From positions 1-64,000 of the forward strand of contig NZ_MRDM01000020.1 of NCBI RefSeq assembly GCF_002008165.1: a stretch of 64,000 bases of DNA. The letters are read 5' to 3'. This document shows, one piece after another, positions 1 to 9,390 of the stretch. The position numbers and the translations under genes are program-made. This DNA is from Rhizobium laguerreae (GTDB taxonomy: Bacteria; Pseudomonadota; Alphaproteobacteria; Rhizobiales; Rhizobiaceae). Under the pieces are notes generated by a model that worked only from the letters and a program-made list of their open reading frames with translations, did not search any database and was not told the origin of the DNA. Within the stretch, counting starts at the first letter, position 1. Each line of letters opens with the position of its first letter.

Positions 1-3000
1 AACCACACCGCCCGAACCATTGGCCACGCCACCCTTCTCGGTCGCATTCCCCGCATCGGCAACTGCCGTCGGCGTCGTGTTGGAGGTCGACGGATTGAAC
101 ATCACATCGACCCAGTAGTTCGTCGACCGGAAGGTGCTTGTGGGGTACAGGCTGGCGCTGCCATAAGTGTACACGCCGTTGCCGGTGGCCGGCGCCGTTA
201 GCGGCCCGCTCGTCACATTGGAGATGAAATAGTCGGCGGTTGTCGAATAGTGACCGGTATTCGTGTGGTAAGACGCAGTGTAGGTTTGTCCGGCCGTCAA
301 TGCCACCGGGCTGGTGAAATAGGCGGTCTGCCAGCCGCTGGCGGTCTCGTTGGTGAAGGTGAGGGTCGCAAGCCGTGTACCGGTGCTCGACCATAATGAA
401 CCGGTATGCGTGCCCGTATCCTGACTGCCCTTGTAGAAACGAATGCCGGTGATGGTGCCAGCCGCAGAGGTCTGGAATTTGACCCCGAGTTCAACAGCCG
501 AGGTATCGTCGGTGTTGACGACCGCTGGCGTTGCCGAACCGAAGAGAGATGTGTAACTCGGTCCGCTCACGGTGACCGTGCGCCCGGACGAGGGCGTTTC
601 GAGGTTGATATTATCGTCAACGGCGCGGGAGCGGATGGTGTAGCTACCGGCGACCTGCGGCGACCAGGAATAAGTCCAATTCTCATCACCCGTCGCCGGA
701 TGCCAGCTCGCCCCGTTGTCGGTGGAAACCTCGACACCGGCGACGACTCCGCCGCCCGTGTCGGCAGCGGTGCCTGTAATCGTCACGGTGGATCCAACGG
801 CCGCCGTCGCGGGTACGGTGATGATGGAGGTCGGTGCAAGATTGTCCGTGGAACCGGTTGCGGCAACGAGTCCGGATTGTAGTGTTCCCGGCTGAATGCC
901 CATGTCGGCAAGCAGATTGACCATTGCCTGCTGCACGCGGGGATCAGTGGGGGTCGCCTGATTATCGTGATTGTCGCTCAAGCCCCATGTCCAGTAGACG
1001 GTACCGGCGCCGAACACCAATGCACCGCTCGGCGCACGATAGAGCGTCAGATTGTGGGTCGAGGTCGCATTGCCGGTCGTGTTTCCGTAGTCGAGCAAGT
1101 AGGTGCTGACCGGAAGCGTCGTCGACGATAGCTTGACAAGACCGGCTGGATCGAAGCCGTTATCGACCGCTTCGTCCCATTCGTAACCAAGATAGTTCTT
1201 GGTGAGCGTTGCCGTCTGGCCAGGCTGAAGATTGGCAACGCTGGTATTGCGCCAGAAGCGCAGGTTGGCGTCGTCATAGGGAATAGTGATCGCCTGGAGA
1301 TTGCTGCCGACATCGTCGACCTTGAACAACTGTCCGGTCAGTGAGTTTTCCGGGTTTCCGCCGCCGACGGCGGGTGGGCTGAGGCGCGGATCACGGAATG
1401 TGCCTGTCCATTCGTTGGAAGGGTCGATGCTCGCGGTGGGCGAAAATGTCTCCTTGTAGGAGATCAGCGTGCGATAAGGCGTACCGTCGGCGCTATAGGC
1501 ATTGCCCCAACGGGTGCGCCAATAGACCTCGTTACCGCTCCAGAACATCAGGTTGACGCCCGCATCGCGCGCGGCTTCGACGTTCGTCCTCTGCTGTCCA
1601 GACCAGTATTCGTCGTGCCCGGCATCAATATAGGTCTTGTGATTGAGCAACAGGCTGCCATAGCGGTCGGCGTCGACACCCGACAGGTAGGAGACGTCAT
1701 AGCCGTTCTGTTCCAGCCAATAGATGCCCGCATATTCGGCGCCGAACAGATAATCCTGCGGACCGGCAAAAGTGCCAACCCCGCCACGGGTCGCGATCGG
1801 TCTGTTGTAGCTGACCGCATAGGCGCGACCCGCACCCTGCCCCGTCGCCGGGCCGTTGCCGCCATAGAGGTTTGCCCCACCCCAACCGTTATAAGCTTGC
1901 CAGGTCTGGTCTGCCGTCTGGAAGACGATGTCGCTTTGGCTGTCGTCGTCGCGCACGATGAACGGGATATGATTTTGGCCGGAGGTGCCATCCTGACGCA
2001 CGAGCTTGGCGATATAGACGCCCGATACGGCGTCCTCCGGTGCGGTCCATGAGGCCGACACAGCCCAGTTGCCGGCATCCACCGTGCCGGTCGAGGCGTT
2101 GCGCAACGGATTTGGCTGAGTCTGCAATCCGGTATGCTGAATGGTGTCGACCTTGCGGGCGCCCATGCCGCCATAATAGCCGAGCCGGTAGATATCGATC
2201 CGGTAGTTGGTGGAATTGGTATTGATCTTGAAGCTGATGGTCTTGCCGTTGTCGACGCTGATGTCGGTCGCAAACCCTTCGATGTTGGAGCTGCCGGCGC
2301 CGTCGATGCCCCACTCGCTCTCCGGGTTACCCTGCTTCTGGTTTTCCAGCACGATCAGGTTGTTGGCCGCAGCCGCGGCCGCCAGATTTTGCGTCGTCAA
2401 CGATCGCTGCGTAGAAGGTGGCGTCGTCACCGAGCCGGAAAGAGTGCCGATACCCTTGGTGGCGGTGCCCGTTCCGATTTCTCCGCCTCCTGGCAACGAT
2501 CCGTTCAAGATCGTCGAATCCGCCGTCCACGTTGCGGTCCCGCGCCAGCCCGAGAGAGGGGACAGGTTACGATCGAGAAGCGGGTCGCTGGTCGAGGCGC
2601 CGATGGCCCGCTTGATCGTCGATACAAAGTCCGGCCCCTCGGTCAGCCTGGTTCCCGGCAATTGACCGTCCTGTTGAAGCACGGCGCCGCCGTGGGCCCA
2701 ATCGAGAATCCGCGTGGGGGAGGTAAAGTAGCCGCATCCGCACACACCAAAGGGCATGCCAAACGCCAGTGAATCCGCGCCAGCCTGATGCGCAGTCGCC
2801 TGCGCTGACGGGCTCGATTCGAGAATGACGACATTGCCCGAGTGAGCACGCTCGCCCGTCACCGCGGCAGATCCTTCTCCCGAAACTCTCGGTGCAGGGC
2901 TTTGCGGCAAATACGGAGCCAAAGGATCGTCGCCTATGAGGCTCATTCCAGCGTAGCTGCGATAAAGGGACGATTGCGCCCCGAATGCAACGCCGTGCGC

Positions 3001-3408
3001 ATCCCGCTCGAAACCTGCAAAACCAGGCGTGTGGGCGAACAACCGAGACGCGGCAGTGTTCCCGCTTTGAACCCCGGTCTCGCGATTTGCTGCGAAAGCG
3101 TCAGGCAGGGCAGGCAAGGACGGCGCTGGGTGGCTGATATCCACCCCACTGTCCGCGTCGCCGATCACGCCCGCACTCTGTCCAACATCATGCTCATTGA
3201 GCGCCGCGTTGTTGTGGGGATTGTCGACAAGCGTACCATCATGCTTGTTTCCATCCGCCGTTTGCACGGATGTCGCAAGTTGAGCACTATCCTCGCGCTT
3301 ATCGGCAGGCTTGCGAGGCCTTCCCTTTCCGCCGACGGTCAACCATCGGGGAACCAACGAATCCAGCAGGAGTGAGCGTGATGTCCACCGGCGAGCGTTG
3401 CGATACAT
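1..3408 (-). CDS. Very large surface/secreted protein with dimethylformamidase-like and DUF4082 domains (partial)
   Basis: The minus-strand frame is open from an ATG at 3408 to the window edge, so at least 1136 residues are visible and the C-terminus lies outside. Residues 1-190 are polar and unrecognised. A short Cys-rich patch (GVCGCGYF) lies near 221. From about 397 (IYRLGYYGGMG) to 850, including FWSGNEVYWRTRWG near 620, the protein resembles the C-terminal part of the N,N-dimethylformamidase large-subunit family. Residues 855-945 look like an Ig-like domain and 950-1106 like DUF4082 (RFYKGSQDTGTHTGSLW, NYWVDVMFNPS). The frame leaves the window in what may be a cadherin-like repeat. No signal peptide is visible, which would fit type I secretion, but the C-terminal signal cannot be seen. 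The start has only a weak GAAGG ribosome site, and an internal Met near 155 is an alternative. It diverges from the export gene at 4060. Function unknown; amidase activity is not implied. Confidence 0.8.
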   Translation of the reverse strand, partial: MYRNARRWTSRSLLLDSLVPRWLTVGGKGRPRKPADKREDSAQLATSVQTADGNKHDGTLVDNPHNNAALNEHDVGQSAGVIGDADSGVDISHPAPSLPALPDAFAANRETGVQSGNTAASRLFAHTPGFAGFERDAHGVAFGAQSSLYRSYAGMSLIGDDPLAPYLPQSPAPRVSGEGSAAVTGERAHSGNVVILESSPSAQATAHQAGADSLAFGMPFGVCGCGYFTSPTRILDWAHGGAVLQQDGQLPGTRLTEGPDFVSTIKRAIGASTSDPLLDRNLSPLSGWRGTATWTADSTILNGSLPGGGEIGTGTATKGIGTLSGSVTTPPSTQRSLTTQNLAAAAAANNLIVLENQKQGNPESEWGIDGAGSSNIEGFATDISVDNGKTISFKINTNSTNYRIDIYRLGYYGGMGARKVDTIQHTGLQTQPNPLRNASTGTVDAGNWAVSASWTAPEDAVSGVYIAKLVRQDGTSGQNHIPFIVRDDDSQSDIVFQTADQTWQAYNGWGGANLYGGNGPATGQGAGRAYAVSYNRPIATRGGVGTFAGPQDYLFGAEYAGIYWLEQNGYDVSYLSGVDADRYGSLLLNHKTYIDAGHDEYWSGQQRTNVEAARDAGVNLMFWSGNEVYWRTRWGNAYSADGTPYRTLISYKETFSPTASIDPSNEWTGTFRDPRLSPPAVGGGNPENSLTGQLFKVDDVGSNLQAITIPYDDANLRFWRNTSVANLQPGQTATLTKNYLGYEWDEAVDNGFDPAGLVKLSSTTLPVSTYLLDYGNTTGNATSTHNLTLYRAPSGALVFGAGTVYWTWGLSDNHDNQATPTDPRVQQAMVNLLADMGIQPGTLQSGLVAATGSTDNLAPTSIITVPATAAVGSTVTITGTAADTGGGVVAGVEVSTDNGASWHPATGDENWTYSWSPQVAGSYTIRSRAVDDNINLETPSSGRTVTVSGPSYTSLFGSATPAVVNTDDTSAVELGVKFQTSAAGTITGIRFYKGSQDTGTHTGSLWSSTGTRLATLTFTNETASGWQTAYFTSPVALTAGQTYTASYHTNTGHYSTTADYFISNVTSGPLTAPATGNGVYTYGSASLYPTSTFRSTNYWVDVMFNPSTSNTTPTAVADAGNATEKGGVANGSGGVV

Positions 3409-3712
3409 GGCGTGGCCTTCTCTCGCGAGATTGTCGGGATCGAATCTACGGGGATCGTTTGCTACGAAGCCCTGAATGATAGCCCAAAAATAAGCGAGTA
3501 GGTCCTACGCCTTTTGCTCTACAGGCGGCATCCTTTGGGCAAACCGCAGTGTTGGCATGGACGACGTGATGGGCGAGACACGCAAGGTGTTCGTTTGGAG
3601 GCCTTTTTCTTTGCGCCGACTTATAAGGCGACGACGCCGGTCAATATCATCGACTTGCAAAATCAACGATCCAAACACGACGGCTCTGCGGCGAGGGATC
3701 GCTGTCCTTGCG

Positions 3713-3787
3713 GCTAAAGCGCGTCGCGCTTTTTACGCATGTCGTTAGCGCAAAACCGTTGCACACTTTTGCGCGACATGCTTTAGC
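3713..3787. repeat. Palindromic intergenic repeat element
   Basis: Nested inverted repeats: GCTAAAGC (3713-3720) pairs with GCTTTAGC (3780-3787), GCATGTCG (3737-3744) pairs with CGACATGC (3774-3781), and GCGCAAAA pairs with TTTTGCGC inside. From memory it resembles the short dispersed palindromic repeats common between genes in Rhizobium genomes. No second copy was found in this window. Confidence 0.55.
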
Positions 3788-3870
3788 GCGCCTCTTCCTG
3801 CGCGCATGACCTCGTGGTTTCTCGGGCCGATGCCTCTGTACCGCGCCGAAGGTATATGTTCCTACTCGGT

Positions 3871-3884
3871 TTAGGCTAAGCCCC
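3871..3884 (+). promoter_or_regulatory. Candidate shared regulatory element, copy 1
   Basis: TTAGGCTAAGCCCC lies 176 bases upstream of the export gene start and is followed by CCTCCCCCA. Its core GGCT-A-AGCC is an inverted repeat. The reverse complement of 26586-26599 matches it at 13 of 14 positions, in the intergenic region between the polymerase and glycosyltransferase operons. A regulatory role is inferred only. Confidence 0.3.
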
Positions 3885-4059
3885 CTCCCCCACCTCATCA
3901 ATAATGATAGGGCGATGCAAACAACCGCCACCTTCCTCAAGGCTTCGCCAGATTGCACACTGGCATTGCGGCTTCGGACCTGGCGCCCGATGCTCGCGTA
4001 GCGCCTAAGGCATTGAACCGGTGTCCGTTTAAGGACGCTTTTGCAGGCTGGACATGTAA

Positions 4060-5373
4060 ATGAAGCTATCGTATCGCGTTCTTAACGTGTTCTTTCCGGC
4101 GACGCTTGTCATCAGTACACTCGTCTTTCTTGCCGGAGCTGTGCCGCCGGCTCTCGCCGATGACACTGCTTTTGCTCCGCAGACGAAAATCCGTCTGACG
4201 ATTGTCCAATGGATGCAGTCCAAAGGCCAATATGAAAGATGGGATGCGCTTGGCGGTGAATATACCGTCTCGGATGAAGGCGCTGTCTTTTTGCCCTTTC
4301 TTGGATCCGTTTCCGTCGGCAATCGCGATAACACCAGCCTCACGAACGAGATTGCCAAGCGTCTGCAAGAAAAAATCGGATTGGTTCAGCCACCCGCAGT
4401 CACGATCGAAATTCTCGAATACCCGCCAATCTATGTCGTCGGAGACGTAACCACGCCTGGGCAGTACAAATTCCGCTCAGGACTTACCGTCCTGCAATCC
4501 CTGGCAATGAGCGGCGGCCCGTTCCGCGCCACAAGTCTGCAGCAATCGCAGACGATCAAACTCGCGGGCGAGCTGCGGGAAATCGACCACTCCCTGCTGC
4601 GCAGCACTGCCAAATTAGCACGGCTCCAAGCAGAGATGACAGGGGCAAAGGAGATAATTTTCGATCAGACGCTCGGCGTCAATCAGCAATACGCCGCGGG
4701 AATATACAACGAGGAACGGGTCATTTTTCAGGCTCGCGCAAATGCGCTGGACAGGCAGTCGAAGGCGCTCACGGAATTGCGTGATCTTTTGAATAGTGAA
4801 GTCGGCATGCTGGGCGAGAAGGTGCAGGGCTCGGAGGACAATATCAAATCGATCGAGGACCAGCTGACCAGCGTCAAAACACTGGTTTCGAAAGGCCTCA
4901 CCGTTTCGTCGCGTCAATTGGATCTGGAACGGTTGCTCACCACCTACCGCTCCGATCGGCTCGACCTTGTCACCGCCATCATGCGGGGCCGTCAGGCGAT
5001 CAGTGAGACAACGCGAAATCTTGAGGGGCTTTATGATACGCGGCGAAGCGAAGTCGCTTCCGAATTGCAGTCGGAACAGGCAAGTCTCGACCAGCTCAAA
5101 TTGAAGCGCGAGATGACGCAAAAACTGCTTCTCGATGACCTCGCGACAGGGGGAAGCTCGAATATCACCGACGAGGCGCTCCCGCTGACGTTTACGGTGA
5201 GCCGGCGAAGCGAAGGCCAAATCAGGCAGTTCCAGGCCTCCGAGACAACGGCACTGATCCCGGGTGATGTTGTGAGGGTCGTTCGACCCCCCATTGCGGA
5301 TCGCGTGTCTCAGGCCGCGCCCGCCGACCTGCCGCGTGAAACTGAAACACGCGCCAGTCAGGCAAGCCAGTGA
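4060..5373 (+). CDS. Outer-membrane polysaccharide export protein (OPX, ExoF-like)
   Basis: 437 residues. Residues 1-34 form a signal peptide ending in ALA-DD, with no lipobox cysteine. Residues 45-125 match the polysaccharide export domain (YTVSDEGAVFLPFLGSVSVG), followed by an SLBB-like segment (PPIYVVGDVTTPGQYKF). Residues 165-355 are charged and heptad-like, predicted coiled coil, and a second beta-rich segment closes the protein. This order and length resemble ExoF of Sinorhizobium rather than short Wza-like lipoproteins. It should form the periplasmic/outer-membrane exit for the polymer made by this locus and work with the tyrosine-kinase co-polymerase at 30235-32442. That partner lies 25 kb away rather than next door. 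No close ribosome site is evident; the ATG was chosen because the signal peptide begins there. Confidence 0.85.
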   Translation: MKLSYRVLNVFFPATLVISTLVFLAGAVPPALADDTAFAPQTKIRLTIVQWMQSKGQYERWDALGGEYTVSDEGAVFLPFLGSVSVGNRDNTSLTNEIAKRLQEKIGLVQPPAVTIEILEYPPIYVVGDVTTPGQYKFRSGLTVLQSLAMSGGPFRATSLQQSQTIKLAGELREIDHSLLRSTAKLARLQAEMTGAKEIIFDQTLGVNQQYAAGIYNEERVIFQARANALDRQSKALTELRDLLNSEVGMLGEKVQGSEDNIKSIEDQLTSVKTLVSKGLTVSSRQLDLERLLTTYRSDRLDLVTAIMRGRQAISETTRNLEGLYDTRRSEVASELQSEQASLDQLKLKREMTQKLLLDDLATGGSSNITDEALPLTFTVSRRSEGQIRQFQASETTALIPGDVVRVVRPPIADRVSQAAPADLPRETETRASQASQ

Positions 5374-5603
5374 CCCGCGAAAAGCATGTATTGCAAACGA
5401 ACTCGCAGCGGACGATTGACCAGCGCCAAGGCGCTCCGACTACCTGCGCGAGAGAAATTGCTCTTGATACGAGCTGCCATAAACCCGACCAGGTCTTGAA
5501 TTCGCTTCCTGCCTCAACAGCAATGCCTGTGCCGCGTATCTCCGAAGCGGCGTTGGGCAACATGTCGGCGACATTGCGCCGGAGATCCCGCCCCACAGCA
5601 TAG
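5370..5603 (+). CDS. Possible small hypothetical protein
   Basis: A 77-residue frame starts with a GTG that overlaps the stop of the export gene (GTGA) and ends just before the flippase ribosome site. The product is polar, has no membrane segment and matches nothing I recognise. The overlap is the only support. The 246-base gap may simply be non-coding. Confidence 0.2.
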   Translation: MTREKHVLQTNSQRTIDQRQGAPTTCAREIALDTSCHKPDQVLNSLPASTAMPVPRISEAALGNMSATLRRRSRPTA

Positions 5604-5619
5604 CGGCCAAGGACAATTG

Positions 5620-7128
5620 ATGACTTTGCGCATGATCCCAGCCAGTGGGCAGACTTATACCCAGATCCTCAAGTCGACGATGCTGATGGGCGGTTCCTCG
5701 CTCGTGAACGTCGCTCTAAGCGTCATTCGTAACAAGGCCCTGGCCGTTCTGCTTGGGCCAGAAGGCGTGGGGCTCATGGGCCTCTACCAGTCAATCGTCG
5801 ATATCGCGCAAACGGCCGCTGGTCTGGGACTGGGCGGCAGCGGGGTGCGCCAGATCGCCGAGGCCGCCGGTACCGGCGACGAAGCGAGGATCGCACAGTC
5901 GGCGAAAGCGCTAAGACGCATATCGATAATACTCGGCCTGCTTGGCGCGCTCCTTCTTGCAGCGCTGGCATTTCCGGTCTCGAATTTCACCTTCGGCGAC
6001 TACCAGCACGCCGGTGGCATCGCGCTGCTCTCGCTCGCTGTATTTTTCCGGATAGTGTCGTCCGGGCAGACGGCGTTGATCCAGGGCTTACGTGGCATTG
6101 CAAATCTTGCCCGCATCAATGTGCTCGTAGGTTTTTTCAGCACAGTGAGCACTGTCCCGCTGATTTACCTGTTCGGCGCGCAGGCGATCGCACCGTCGGT
6201 CGTAGCGATTGCGGCCGTCACAACACTCTCCACCTGGTGGTACAGCAGACGGATAGGCGCACACTCGCCGCGAATGTCGGCTCGCCAATTTGGTCAAGAG
6301 TGGGCACCTCTGCTGAGATTCGGCGCCGTCTTCATGGCGAGCGGACTTCTGACCTTCGGCGCGGCCTATGCGATCCGCATCATCGTATTGAAGGACGGGG
6401 GCGTGATGGCCGCAGGATTGTATCAGGCGGCCTGGGGGTTGGGCGGTCTCTATGCCGGCTTCATTTTGCAGGCGATGGGAACGGACTTCTATCCGCGCCT
6501 GACCACGACTGCGGACAATCACGCCGAATGCAACCGCCTCGTCAATGAACAGATGGAAATCAGCATCCTTCTTGCCGGCCCTGGTCTGCTCGCCACGTTG
6601 ACGCTGGCGCCGCTCATGATGAGCCTGTTCTATTCTTCGGAGTTTCATGGGGCGGTGGATCTCTTGCGCTGGATCTGCCTTGGCATGATGCTCAGGATCA
6701 TCGCCTGGCCGATGGGTTTCATCATCTTGGCGAAGCGTGCCCAAGCCATCTTCTTCTGGACGGAGGCGGCGGCTACGCTCGTGCATGTAGGGCTGGCATG
6801 GCACTTCGTATCGAAGTTCGGTACGCCAGGAGCCGGCATGGCGTTTTTCGGCCTCTACGTCTGGCATAGCATCCTCATTTACGTGATCGTGCGGCGGCTT
6901 ACCGGCTTCCGCGGGTCCGCAGCCAACCGCAGGCACGTGCTGCTTTTCCTGCCTGCATCGGTGTTGGTATTTTCGGCATTTTGGGTCTTGCCGTTATGGC
7001 CGGCGATAGGCATCGGCGCCTTGGCCGTAGCTCTGACGGGGATCTACTCGCTGCGCATGCTGATCCAGCTTCTTCCGCCCGAGATGATGCCCGCAGTGAT
7101 CAGAGGATGGATCGCGAAATTTGCCTAA
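5620..7128 (+). CDS. Wzx-type polysaccharide flippase (O-antigen translocase family)
   Basis: 502 residues, strongly hydrophobic with about a dozen predicted membrane segments. The N-terminal block (STMLMGGSSLVNVALSVIRN, then LLGPEGVGLMGLYQS) is typical of the WzxE/RfbX branch of the MOP flippase superfamily. It would flip the undecaprenyl-diphosphate-linked repeat unit across the inner membrane for the Wzy polymerase at 25118-26443. The ATG at 5620 follows AAGGA at a good distance; a TTG three bases upstream in the same frame is less likely. It is probably co-transcribed with the export gene. Confidence 0.88.
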   Translation: MTLRMIPASGQTYTQILKSTMLMGGSSLVNVALSVIRNKALAVLLGPEGVGLMGLYQSIVDIAQTAAGLGLGGSGVRQIAEAAGTGDEARIAQSAKALRRISIILGLLGALLLAALAFPVSNFTFGDYQHAGGIALLSLAVFFRIVSSGQTALIQGLRGIANLARINVLVGFFSTVSTVPLIYLFGAQAIAPSVVAIAAVTTLSTWWYSRRIGAHSPRMSARQFGQEWAPLLRFGAVFMASGLLTFGAAYAIRIIVLKDGGVMAAGLYQAAWGLGGLYAGFILQAMGTDFYPRLTTTADNHAECNRLVNEQMEISILLAGPGLLATLTLAPLMMSLFYSSEFHGAVDLLRWICLGMMLRIIAWPMGFIILAKRAQAIFFWTEAAATLVHVGLAWHFVSKFGTPGAGMAFFGLYVWHSILIYVIVRRLTGFRGSAANRRHVLLFLPASVLVFSAFWVLPLWPAIGIGALAVALTGIYSLRMLIQLLPPEMMPAVIRGWIAKFA

Positions 7129-7158
7129 TAAAAAATGCGCATCGAGGCGATGCGCATT
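7129..7158 (-). terminator. Intrinsic terminator of the leftward nucleotide-sugar operon
   Basis: An 11-bp perfect stem (7134-7144 with 7148-7158, AATGCGCATCG/CGATGCGCATT) has a 3-base loop. On the minus strand it is followed by TTTTT, so it suits the operon ending at 7202. The flippase gene converges on it from the other side, and the hairpin may also slow that transcript, although no T-run follows on the plus strand. Confidence 0.75.
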
Positions 7159-7201
7159 AGGCCCTGCGGCACAACGAGGATTGCATCACGCAATCAGGAA
7201 A

Positions 7202-8419
7202 TCATACAAGCGCGATGTCCCGATCGTGCTGTACGGCGGCGGGTATGCTGGCCGCCTCAGCCAATGAGCTTCGAAGTGCTTCGACAACCCTGACGATGTC
7301 GAGATCCGCCATCTGAGCATAAAGCGGCAGGATTATTGTTTGCCGCTGCGCTGCCACGCTTCGCTTCAGACTTGTGGCAGCACGATGGGAACTTTGGCCC
7401 GAATAGGCCCCCTCCAGATGGATGTTCATCACACCGCGCCGGGTGGATATCCCCTGATCGAGCAGCGCTTGCATGACCGCCCTTTGGTCGACAGCATCAG
7501 GCAATCTCACACAAAAGCTCTGCCAGTTGCTGCGAGCCCAGCCGGGCTCGATTGGCAGCGTTAGCCCAGGGATCGTGGACAGGCGCTCTATATACTGCTC
7601 GGCAAGCCGCCGGCGCTGCGCAATCAGCTCCGGCAGCCGCCGCAGTTGCACCCGTCCGACCGCCGCCTGAAGGTCAGTCATGCGGTAGTTGTAGCCTAGT
7701 TCATCATAGTCTTCAAAGATCACCTGCCTCGAGCCGTGACGGACGGCGTCGGTGACGCTCATGCCATGCTGGCGCCAGAGGCGAAATTTTCGGTCATACT
7801 CGGGATTGGCCGTAGTCAACATGCCACCATCACCGGTCGTGACGACCTTACGGGGGTGGAAGGAGAAGCAGGCAATGTCGCCATGCGACCTGCCAATTTT
7901 TTCCCAATTTCCATCCCAAAGGATTTCGCTTCCCGTTGCGCACGCCGCATCCTCGATGACCGGTATCGAGAGGCGCTTCCCGATCTCAACGACAGGGCGA
8001 ATATCGCAAGGCATGCCGAGCTGATGAACGCACAGGATTGCCTTGGTCCGGGACGTGATTGCCCTTTCGATCAGGCTAGGGTCGATGTTGTAACCGTCCG
8101 CCTCGATGTCGATAAAGACAGGCACGCCATCGCAGTATCTGATGGCGTTCGCGGTTGCGATGAACGAATGACTGACCGTAATGACTTCATCACCGGCACC
8201 GATACCTACCGCCATCAAGGCGAGATGCAGTGCGGTCGTGCAGTTTGAAACGGCGCAGGCATGTGCAGCGCCGACAAAGGCAGCGAATTCACTCTCGAAA
8301 GCGGCAACTTCCGGCCCCTGCGTCACCCATCCTGATAGAATAACGCGGCGGACAGCCTCCGCCTCCTCCTCTCCGAGAACGGGCTTGGCAACTGGAACTA
8401 CAGGTAGCGACGGGCTCAT
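7202..8419 (-). CDS. DegT/DnrJ/EryC1-family PLP aminotransferase (second of two)
   Basis: 405 residues. It is a fold-type I sugar aminotransferase with the PLP lysine in CFSFHPRKVVTTGDGG and the AVSNCTTALHLAL substrate/PLP loop. It should move an amino group from glutamate to a keto group of a nucleotide-activated sugar. The ATG at 8419 overlaps the TGA of the epimerase gene (ATGA); the longer upstream frame only reads into that gene. It is the last gene of a six-gene leftward operon, before the terminator at 7129-7158. It differs clearly from the other aminotransferase of the operon (10096-11199), so the two probably act on different sugars or positions. Exact substrate unknown. Confidence 0.87.
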   Translation of the reverse strand: MSPSLPVVPVAKPVLGEEEAEAVRRVILSGWVTQGPEVAAFESEFAAFVGAAHACAVSNCTTALHLALMAVGIGAGDEVITVSHSFIATANAIRYCDGVPVFIDIEADGYNIDPSLIERAITSRTKAILCVHQLGMPCDIRPVVEIGKRLSIPVIEDAACATGSEILWDGNWEKIGRSHGDIACFSFHPRKVVTTGDGGMLTTANPEYDRKFRLWRQHGMSVTDAVRHGSRQVIFEDYDELGYNYRMTDLQAAVGRVQLRRLPELIAQRRRLAEQYIERLSTIPGLTLPIEPGWARSNWQSFCVRLPDAVDQRAVMQALLDQGISTRRGVMNIHLEGAYSGQSSHRAATSLKRSVAAQRQTIILPLYAQMADLDIVRVVEALRSSLAEAASIPAAVQHDRDIALV

Positions 8420-9390
8420 GCAGCTTGGCCTCCTGCCGCATCGGTCTTCATCTTCCACCAGGCGACAAGGTCGCGAAGCCCTTGTTCCATCGATATTTCC
8501 GCTTTGAAGCCCAGGAGTTTCTCGGCCTTGCTGATATCGGCAAGACGACGGGTTACGCCGTTTACCGCGCGGGCTTCTTTGTGCTGCGGTTCGAGTGAGA
8601 CCCCCATGATATCGCTCAGCATCTGCGCGAGTTCCCGGAGGCTTATCTCCCTGCCGCTCGCGACATTGAACACTTCATCCGTGACATCGCTCTTCGCAGC
8701 CAGCAGGTTTGCCCGGGCGATGTCACGTGCATCGACGAAGTCCATCGTCTGGCTGCCGTCTCCATAGATGAGGGGTGGCATCCCGGTCGCCAGACGCTCC
8801 ATCCAGCGGATCAGCACTTCGGTATAGGCGCCGTAAACGTCCATTCGCGGCCCGTATACGTTGAAATAGCGCAGCGCCACATAGCGCAGACCGTACATCT
8901 CCGCAAAGCTGCGAAGCAGCCCCTCGTTAAACGTCTTGGCCGCCCCGTAGATCGTCCTGTTATTATAGGGATGATGCGCTTCGGTGGTCGGAAAGCTTTC
9001 GGCCAAACCCAGCACAGAGGCAGAAGAGGCAGCGACGACTTTCGACACGCCTGCCTTTACGGCAGCTTCGAGAACATTGAACGTGCCTTCGGCCAGCACA
9101 TCGAAAGCAAGGCGTGGGTCTTCCGCGCATTGCGTGATGCGGATGGCCGCCTGGTGAAAGACGATGTCCACGCCCTCGAAGGTTCTCGCCAACAAGGCTC
9201 TGTCACGGATATCTCCTTCAATGATGTTGACGGACCCGCCACCTATTGCCGTGCTGAGATTGTCCCGGCGTCCGCGCACGAAGTTGTCGAGGATGATAAT
9301 CTCCCGCGGCTTCTCCAATGCGACGAGATCGGCGATATGCGACCCGATCAGGCCGGCTCCGCCGGTAATGAGTACCCGTTGATTTCTCAC
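8416..9390 (-). CDS. NAD-dependent epimerase/dehydratase (extended SDR)
   Basis: 324 residues. The N-terminal Rossmann motif is GGAGLIGSH, with SSASV and the catalytic Tyr-Lys pair in YGAAK, then YFNVYGPRMD and a C-terminal sugar-nucleotide part. This is the extended short-chain dehydrogenase family of UDP-/dTDP-/GDP-sugar epimerases and dehydratases; the exact reaction cannot be told. The start is a GTG at 9390 that overlaps the TGA of the preceding gene (GTGA) and has a strong GGAGGA site seven bases upstream. The much longer frame reaching 9768 is an artefact. Translational coupling to both neighbours suggests it modifies the same nucleotide sugar as the flanking aminotransferase and acyltransferase. 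Confidence 0.85.
   Translation of the reverse strand: MRNQRVLITGGAGLIGSHIADLVALEKPREIIILDNFVRGRRDNLSTAIGGGSVNIIEGDIRDRALLARTFEGVDIVFHQAAIRITQCAEDPRLAFDVLAEGTFNVLEAAVKAGVSKVVAASSASVLGLAESFPTTEAHHPYNNRTIYGAAKTFNEGLLRSFAEMYGLRYVALRYFNVYGPRMDVYGAYTEVLIRWMERLATGMPPLIYGDGSQTMDFVDARDIARANLLAAKSDVTDEVFNVASGREISLRELAQMLSDIMGVSLEPQHKEARAVNGVTRRLADISKAEKLLGFKAEISMEQGLRDLVAWWKMKTDAAGGQAA

Larger units (their letters stand above)
3409..4059. other. Divergent intergenic region between the giant surface protein and the export gene
   Basis: These 651 bases separate two divergent genes and should hold both promoters. The only structured parts seen are a palindromic repeat at 3713-3787 and a near-palindromic TTAGGCTAAGCCCC element followed by a C-rich tract at 3871-3892. 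Short open frames on both strands have no ribosome site or recognisable product and were not called. Confidence 0.6.

Noticed and set aside
6088..6936. A 282-codon minus-strand frame inside the flippase gene
   Set aside because: Antisense to membrane-protein coding sequence; the product is charged, low-complexity and without motif.
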